A stretch of DNA of 64,000 nt from Paenibacillus sp. MBLB1832. Its GTDB lineage: Bacteria; Bacillota; Bacilli; Paenibacillales; NBRC-103111. The DNA lies in NCBI RefSeq assembly GCF_032271945.1, contig NZ_CP130319.1:823001-887000 (forward strand). The letters run 5' to 3'. Under the pieces are notes generated by a model that made no database searches, had not been told where the DNA came from, and saw nothing but the letters and a program-made list of their open reading frames with translations. A program made the position numbers and the translations under genes. Position 1 is the stretch's first letter; every line of letters starts with the position of its first letter. This document shows positions 59,047-64,000 of the stretch, piece after piece.

Positions 59047-60504
59047 TTATTTGATTGTATATGGCAGCTTAAACGTCCACAGAAGTGTACCATTTTCTGG
59101 ATTATTGCTGTCTATGCCGAAATCGTTATCGTTCGTGATGGCAAGCGTATCGCCATTGACGAGCGAAATACCCTCAATTTTCTCATAAGGGAACTTGAAT
59201 GCTACTGCATCCAGGACGGTTCTCTTCGTCGTAGGCAGGATGCCATTTGCTTTCAGATCTGCAATCGTCATTTGTTCAATCGTTTTACCTGCCGCTGCCG
59301 TAGTGTCGTACTTGCCAATGATATTGGTAGCTGTGGAAAGGTCAATGGCATAAATGCGCTTCATCTGCGCTTTATCGCCAGAGAATTTATCCCGCTCATC
59401 GATTAATAGCGTATTCTCGTTCACAACAACCAGATCGGAGATGACAATATCCGATTGAGCCAGTTCTTTAAATTGCTTCGCATCTTCGAGGGCATATACA
59501 AACTCAGCGACAGGATTGAGCGTTGCTAGTTCAATCTTCATAATCCGAACCTGGCGGGAATTATCCATCGCTTTATCTGGATTACGAAGCGCATTCTGCA
59601 TGGCCATGAACATATATTTGCCATCCGGTGTAATACCAACCGCTTCGGCTCCGCGGTTCTGGCGCAGCTTGTTGTACACTTCTGGGAGCTTCTCGCGGGA
59701 AGGCACTAGCGGTGCTGACACCTGATTGGACCAACCTTTAGGCACAATACGCTCAATGATCGTACCATCTCGCTTAGCATGGACAATCGACGGGCCGTAT
59801 TCATCGGAAATCCAGAAGGTATCATCCTTGGGATTGTAAGCCAGGCCTTCAATATCAAGTCCGTACGGGTCGTAAGCCAGTACCTTCTCGCCTTTTGCAT
59901 CATAAGGCTCTTCATCACGCCCCTTAATATTAGGCAACCCAGTAATCGTTGCTTTGCCTGATACAGGATCTGTGCCTGTCAACTTCAAAGGGAACTTATC
60001 TAAAATGTTAATTTCGCCTTTACTAACCTCGATTTTATTAATCGTTGGTGCATAGTCTGGAAGCGGGAACGTACGCACGGTTTTGCCATTGATCGTGGGT
60101 TGACCGTTTGGCCCTCGATCAGCTGTGGTATAGAATACGTTATCAGGATCTCCTGGAAGATGTGTTAACGAGGAGCCCACGCCCATTTTAATGCCTTCTG
60201 CCAGATTGGGTGCTTTGAGCTCGTATTTACCAGTCAACACAGGCTTGTCTGTCAAAGATACGCTGTTACGAAACTCATCCCAATCGACATATTTGCCCAA
60301 TGCTTCAGCGAGCGCACGAATGGGCATGTACAAACTGCCGTCCATATTTACAGCAGGCGCAGATGGGGTAATCGCTTGTCCGTTGCTAGAGTATGTTACT
60401 GTCTCGGAGGTTACCCCCCTCATTTCCTTAGCCAGTGCTGCTCCCGAAACAGCTGTGGGAAGCGCAAGCAGTAAAGTCGTAAGCACGATCCATTTACGTT
60501 TCAT
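59047..60504 (-). CDS. Secreted esterase-like phytase-family protein with copper-amine-oxidase-N-type domain
   Basis: 485 residues from ATG 60,504, with AAGGAG upstream on the minus strand; an in-frame ATG 39 bases earlier has no site. Signal peptide about 1-26 (SGAALAKE). A short copper-amine-oxidase N-terminal-like domain (VNMDGSLYMPIRALAEALGKYVDWD) precedes the esterase-like phytase domain (TADRGPNGQPTINGKT, DIEGLAYNPKDDTFWISDEYGPSIV, AVGITPDGKYMFMAMQNAL, KIEGISLVNGDTLAITNDNDFG). The domain is a beta-propeller that often serves extracellular phosphoester hydrolysis, but its true substrate is unknown. It is not obviously linked to the glycan genes. Confidence 0.85.
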   Translation of the reverse strand: MKRKWIVLTTLLLALPTAVSGAALAKEMRGVTSETVTYSSNGQAITPSAPAVNMDGSLYMPIRALAEALGKYVDWDEFRNSVSLTDKPVLTGKYELKAPNLAEGIKMGVGSSLTHLPGDPDNVFYTTADRGPNGQPTINGKTVRTFPLPDYAPTINKIEVSKGEINILDKFPLKLTGTDPVSGKATITGLPNIKGRDEEPYDAKGEKVLAYDPYGLDIEGLAYNPKDDTFWISDEYGPSIVHAKRDGTIIERIVPKGWSNQVSAPLVPSREKLPEVYNKLRQNRGAEAVGITPDGKYMFMAMQNALRNPDKAMDNSRQVRIMKIELATLNPVAEFVYALEDAKQFKELAQSDIVISDLVVVNENTLLIDERDKFSGDKAQMKRIYAIDLSTATNIIGKYDTTAAAGKTIEQMTIADLKANGILPTTKRTVLDAVAFKFPYEKIEGISLVNGDTLAITNDNDFGIDSNNPENGTLLWTFKLPYTIK

Positions 60505-60615
60505 AATTTTAAATTCTCCTTCGCTATTTACGTAATTAATCATCTCCTCTTACTTATACCAATGTTGTGTAATAGGCGTGTGCGGTGAATATTGATATTT
60601 CGTAAATTTTTCGGT

Positions 60616-60646
60616 AAGAACCCGGTTCAGTTGACCGGTTCTTTTT
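60616..60646. terminator. Terminator between chrA-like gene and esterase-like gene
   Basis: AAGAACCCGGT / ACCGGTTCTT hairpin followed by TTTTC on the plus strand. It lies 45 bases downstream of the reverse-strand chromate transporter gene and can fold on either strand. Confidence 0.6.
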
Positions 60647-60690
60647 CGTGTGATTTGAACGGAATTCGCTTGACTCTTTTGGGAATTCCA

Positions 60691-61890
60691 CTAGAATGGA
60701 AAAAAACGAATTAGAGTTCCTCCTATTGCACCAGCGATCACAATAACCCATGGAGGCAATTTCCAAAATACGAGCAAAATAAATAATATAGCAGCTAAAG
60801 CAAAGTCTGCAGGGTTTAAGATTGCCGATGTCCAGATCGGGTTATAGAAAGAAGCGAGTAAAATTCCGACGACAGCCGCGTTAATACCTGTTAAAGTACT
60901 TTGAACTTTAGGATTGCTTCTGAGAACATTCCAAAAGGGCAGTGTACCGATAACCAATAAATATGCTGGAAGAAAAATAGCGAAAGTTGCAATTACAGCC
61001 CCCAGAATCCCCCCATTAATTGCTCCTAAATACGAAGCAAATGTAAACAGCGGCCCTGGTACCGCTTGCGTTGCTCCATATCCGGTTAAGAAGTTCTCTC
61101 TACTTACCCAACCTGTCGGTATCATTTCTCGCTCTAATAAAGGTAAAACCACTTGACCTCCCCCAAAGACGAGGGATCCAGATCTATAAAAACTATCAAA
61201 TAACGCCAGCCAGTGCTGAGTAGTAATTCCCTTCAGAATAGGTAGTCCAACAAGGATGGCAAAGAACAAAACTAAACAGATCAAACCTATGGTGCGGCTA
61301 ACTGGAATTTGAAGCGACGTGCGTCCCACTTCAGTCTTTTCTTGGTAAAGGAGTAATCCAATGAATGCCGCTAAAGAAATAAGTACGATTTGAGCTATTG
61401 TAGTTTGCCAAATCAATGTGATAGTTGTACTGACTATGGCTATTGTCACACGTTTTCGATCAGGAGTAAGTTTTTGACCCATGCCTAAAATTGCTTGTGC
61501 TACAATTGCTACTGCAACTATCTTTAACCCGTGAATCCACCCAACATTACCAATATTGAAGCCTTTCAAAACTAAAGCAAGAAGAACTAATGCAATCACT
61601 GATGGCAGCGTGAACCCTAACCAGGCAATAAATCCGCCTAGAAGACCTGCGCGAATGGTACCAATCCCTATTCCGACTTGACTGCTAGCTGGTCCTGGTA
61701 AGAACTGACAGAGTGCAACTAAGTCTGCGAAGCTCCGCTCATCCAACCACTTTTTTCTACGTACATACTCGTCATGAAAGTAACCCAAGTGCGCCACAGG
61801 TCCCCCAAAAGATGTTAATCCTAACTTCAGAGATACCCATAATACTTCAAGAGTAGATGTCAATCTATTTAGTTTCTTCGACGGATCCAT
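60691..61890 (-). CDS. chrA: ChrA-family chromate transporter, full-length two-domain form
   Basis: 399 residues. The AGGAGGG site sits 10 bases before ATG 61,890 and only 1 base before the in-frame ATG at 61,899, so 61,890 is preferred. Ten or more membrane helices. Both CHR halves are present: SLKLGLTSFGGPVAHLGYF with FLPGPASSQVGIGIG in the first, and SGSLVFGGGQVVLPLLE with GATQAVPGPLFTFASYLG in the second. ChrA proteins export chromate across the membrane. The gene is divergent from an RND pump, so both may belong to a stress-resistance unit unrelated to the glycan genes. Confidence 0.9.
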   Translation of the reverse strand: MDPSKKLNRLTSTLEVLWVSLKLGLTSFGGPVAHLGYFHDEYVRRKKWLDERSFADLVALCQFLPGPASSQVGIGIGTIRAGLLGGFIAWLGFTLPSVIALVLLALVLKGFNIGNVGWIHGLKIVAVAIVAQAILGMGQKLTPDRKRVTIAIVSTTITLIWQTTIAQIVLISLAAFIGLLLYQEKTEVGRTSLQIPVSRTIGLICLVLFFAILVGLPILKGITTQHWLALFDSFYRSGSLVFGGGQVVLPLLEREMIPTGWVSRENFLTGYGATQAVPGPLFTFASYLGAINGGILGAVIATFAIFLPAYLLVIGTLPFWNVLRSNPKVQSTLTGINAAVVGILLASFYNPIWTSAILNPADFALAAILFILLVFWKLPPWVIVIAGAIGGTLIRFFPF

Positions 61891-62105
61891 TACTTTCATA
61901 CCCTCCTAACATCATATGAAAAATTTATAAATAAATTATTTTAGAACCATTCTGAACTTTAGCAGCATAAGCCCAGTCCTTTCATTTGCTAAATTTCTTT
62001 ATATTTTCTTTTGGGATCCTACTATAATGTTTTGGCGATTACTGGTCATCAGTCGGTTTTCAATGCTTTACTCGATTAGAGAAAAAACGGAATGAGGTTT
62101 GAATC

Positions 62106-64000
62106 ATGAAAAAAATAATCGAAGGCTCAATGCAAAGGGCGATTCTAATTGTGGTCTGTATGCTGCTTATTCTGGCATGGGGAGGTATCTCTGCCTTTCA
62201 AATGCAACGTGATTATCTACCAGGCATTAATAATACAACACTGCTTGTTTCAGTACGGGCCTCATCTTACCAGGCAGATCAAGTTAAACTAAATGTAACG
62301 CCAAAATTAGAAGCTGCTATTAGGTCATCTGATGGCTTGATGGATGTAGAAACAAATTCCTATGATGGCGGACTTTTGATGAATCTGTACTACCCGATGG
62401 ATTTTGATATGAAACAAGCTGAGAGTGACATTAAACAAGCTGTATCAAGCGCAGTGCTTCCTACTGACGTTGGTGCTCCGGTTATCACTCGTGTAACGAC
62501 GAGTACATTTCCAATTTTGAGCTACAGCTTAACTTCAAACAGTACAAACATTGACGAAACATCACTTCGTTCTTCGGTTGAGGCTGATATAGCTAAACAA
62601 CTGAAATCCGTTCCGGGTGTCGCAGATGTCCGTGTCACTGGAGCAGCAAACAATGGTTACGTTTTAAATGTAAGGATGCAGGATCTAACAAAGAATGGTT
62701 TAACAATGGATGATTTGAATCAATCATTAGCCGCCGCGCTGCCGAATTGGTCAACTGGAAAAGTATCTAACAATAAAGACTCGTTTCCATTAACAGTGAA
62801 TGGTTGGAACTTAACAGACCAAGAGTTAAACAATATTCCGATAAAAAATAAGCAAGGCACCAACGTCCCGTTATCTACTGTGGCTGATCTATCTCACTCA
62901 CTGACTGACATTAAAACTGTATCACGCATTAACGGAAAAGCAAGCATCCTTTTAGATGTTCTAAAAACACCGTCATCGAATATTACGGATGTAGCAAACC
63001 TAGTCAAAGAGCGCGTCGCGCAAATAGCGCCAATTAAAAATAATGATGTTTCGTTAACCGTGATGCTAGACCGCGAACATGAGTTAAATGCTTCCCTATT
63101 GGGACTTGTACGAGAAGGACTTTTGGGTTGCCTGTTCTCCATGCTGTGCGTTTTCTTTTTCTTCCGTAATGTACGTTCAACACTGCTTATTGCTGTATCG
63201 CTGCCAATATCACTGCTTGCCACGACAGCTGTTTTGAAAACAATGGGGATTACGCTTAACATTTTGACCGTGTCAGGTTTGATTGTTGCAATGGGGAGAA
63301 TTGTTGATGATTCCATTGTCGTTCTTGATAATATGTACCGAAAATATCAGGAGAATAAGGACCAAACCACCTTACATGTGCTTTCATCTGCTGTAAAAGA
63401 AATGCTGCCGGCTATTTTTGCCTCGACCGCAACAACGATCGCTGTTTATGTACCTATTGCCATGGTTGGCGGTGTCATTAGCGCATCTTACTCTGGCTTT
63501 GCATGGTCTGTCGTCATTGCACTTATTGTATCTTTTTTTGTTGCGATGTTAGTCGTTCCAACTTTTGCATGGATGGGTTGGAGGAATGATACTTCGAAAG
63601 CTGTTACACTTGAGCCCATGATGAAGCCAGTCCTACGGTATGCGTTTGGCCATAAAAAATGGATTACTTCGATTTCACTACTTATTTTCATCGTTGCTGC
63701 GATTTTTGCAACTACACTTCCAGTGAGCCTGCTGCCTACGGCAAATTCGGGAGATGTAGCGATTCAAATTGAACTTCCAAAGGGAAGCGCACTTCCTGAA
63801 GTGGATACAGAAGTCCAAAAAGTTGAAGACGTGCTGAAAGTAAATGCGAATGTCGCTTCTTATTCAGCCAATTTCGGATCTACCATGACGCCACAAGCAG
63901 ATGATGTATTTGATGCTGGAGGCGGATTTATTCAGCTGCCGAACATAGCCAATATGACTGTTGCATTAAAGGATAAAAATAATGTAGATGCTGTCATTTC
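62106..64000 (+). CDS. RND-family multidrug efflux transporter (AcrB/SwrC type), 3' end outside window
   Basis: From ATG 62,106 the frame stays open to the window edge (631 codons). An N-terminal helix about 10-30 is followed by a porter domain (LPGINNTTLLVSVRASSY, GVADVRVTGA), then membrane helices with SLPISLLATTAVLKTMGITLNILTVSGL, VAMGRIVDDSIVVLDNMYRK (the proton-relay segment, normally VDDAIVV-EN), and SATTIAVYVPIAMVGG. The second porter half begins LPVSLLPTANSGDVAIQIELP. This is the layout of hydrophobe/amphiphile-efflux RND pumps, which in Firmicutes include the surfactin exporter SwrC. A TATAAT box at 62,023-62,028 may be its promoter. Confidence 0.9.
   Translation, partial: MKKIIEGSMQRAILIVVCMLLILAWGGISAFQMQRDYLPGINNTTLLVSVRASSYQADQVKLNVTPKLEAAIRSSDGLMDVETNSYDGGLLMNLYYPMDFDMKQAESDIKQAVSSAVLPTDVGAPVITRVTTSTFPILSYSLTSNSTNIDETSLRSSVEADIAKQLKSVPGVADVRVTGAANNGYVLNVRMQDLTKNGLTMDDLNQSLAAALPNWSTGKVSNNKDSFPLTVNGWNLTDQELNNIPIKNKQGTNVPLSTVADLSHSLTDIKTVSRINGKASILLDVLKTPSSNITDVANLVKERVAQIAPIKNNDVSLTVMLDREHELNASLLGLVREGLLGCLFSMLCVFFFFRNVRSTLLIAVSLPISLLATTAVLKTMGITLNILTVSGLIVAMGRIVDDSIVVLDNMYRKYQENKDQTTLHVLSSAVKEMLPAIFASTATTIAVYVPIAMVGGVISASYSGFAWSVVIALIVSFFVAMLVVPTFAWMGWRNDTSKAVTLEPMMKPVLRYAFGHKKWITSISLLIFIVAAIFATTLPVSLLPTANSGDVAIQIELPKGSALPEVDTEVQKVEDVLKVNANVASYSANFGSTMTPQADDVFDAGGGFIQLPNIANMTVALKDKNNVDAVI

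Noticed and set aside
1..64000. CRISPR arrays, tRNA and rRNA genes, phage integrase or attachment sites
   Set aside because: I looked for regularly spaced repeats of 25-37 bases, tRNA cloverleaf patterns and integrase motifs and found none. The dispersed repeat has only three sites per copy with uneven spacing and no spacers.

Overview
The window looks like a chromosomal stretch of a Paenibacillus or close relative. The evidence is moderate GC, Gram-positive ribosome binding sites, LplA/LplB/YtcP-type oligosaccharide importers run by YesM/YesN-type sensor-regulator pairs, a tryptophan T-box, a FIMAH domain and many secreted multidomain carbohydrate-active enzymes. No rRNA, tRNA, CRISPR array or complete transposase gene was seen. 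Both ends cut through genes: a GH105-type hydrolase at the left edge and an RND efflux pump at the right edge.

Left part (1-15,225). GH105 fragment, a secreted GH-A clan hydrolase with three discoidin-like modules, and an intact DUF5054 (GH38-like) protein. Then a tight operon of two exporter-fold ABC half-transporters and a cytoplasmic PL8 polysaccharide lyase. An AT-rich block follows: T-box leader, tryptophanyl-tRNA synthetase, and a HAD phosphatase N-terminus fused in frame to the C-terminus of a second DUF5054 copy. Behind it is gene debris (WG-repeat and 3D-domain remnants).

Middle (15,226-45,964). First importer locus: YesM/YesN pair (reverse), two permeases and a binding lipoprotein, then two paralogous secreted beta-helix proteins with carbohydrate-binding modules. 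Next comes a scar with a truncated lipoprotein, an antisense GH115 remnant and repeat elements. Second importer locus: secreted GH9 (reverse, cre palindrome at its promoter), a membrane-anchored AraC sensor-regulator, two permeases, binding lipoprotein, GH63-like glucosidase, 3-hydroxyisobutyrate-dehydrogenase-like enzyme, an unrecognised putative TIM-barrel protein, a sugar isomerase/epimerase and a Gfo/Idh/MocA oxidoreductase. These look like one import-and-degrade operon that may include redox-assisted glycoside cleavage.

Right part (45,965-64,000). A third, decayed DUF5054 copy, an AraC regulator divergent from a GHL6-like hydrolase, and a response-regulator stub and a histidine-kinase tail on either side of a GH32 gene and a small secreted-protein gene. 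Then a secreted PL8 lyase with two tandem C-terminal modules, a GH78 rhamnosidase, an esterase-like phytase-family protein, a ChrA-type chromate transporter and an RND pump.

Two themes run through the window. One is uronic-acid- or rhamnose-containing polysaccharide breakdown: GH105, two PL8, a GH115 remnant, GH78 and beta-helix proteins. The other is repeated local rearrangement: three DUF5054 copies of which two are broken, three or more gene chimeras, and a structured dispersed repeat with 18-bp sites and a GCCAGCAAAC hairpin at or beside several of the breakpoints. All functions are read from sequence alone by motif recognition; no database search was run.
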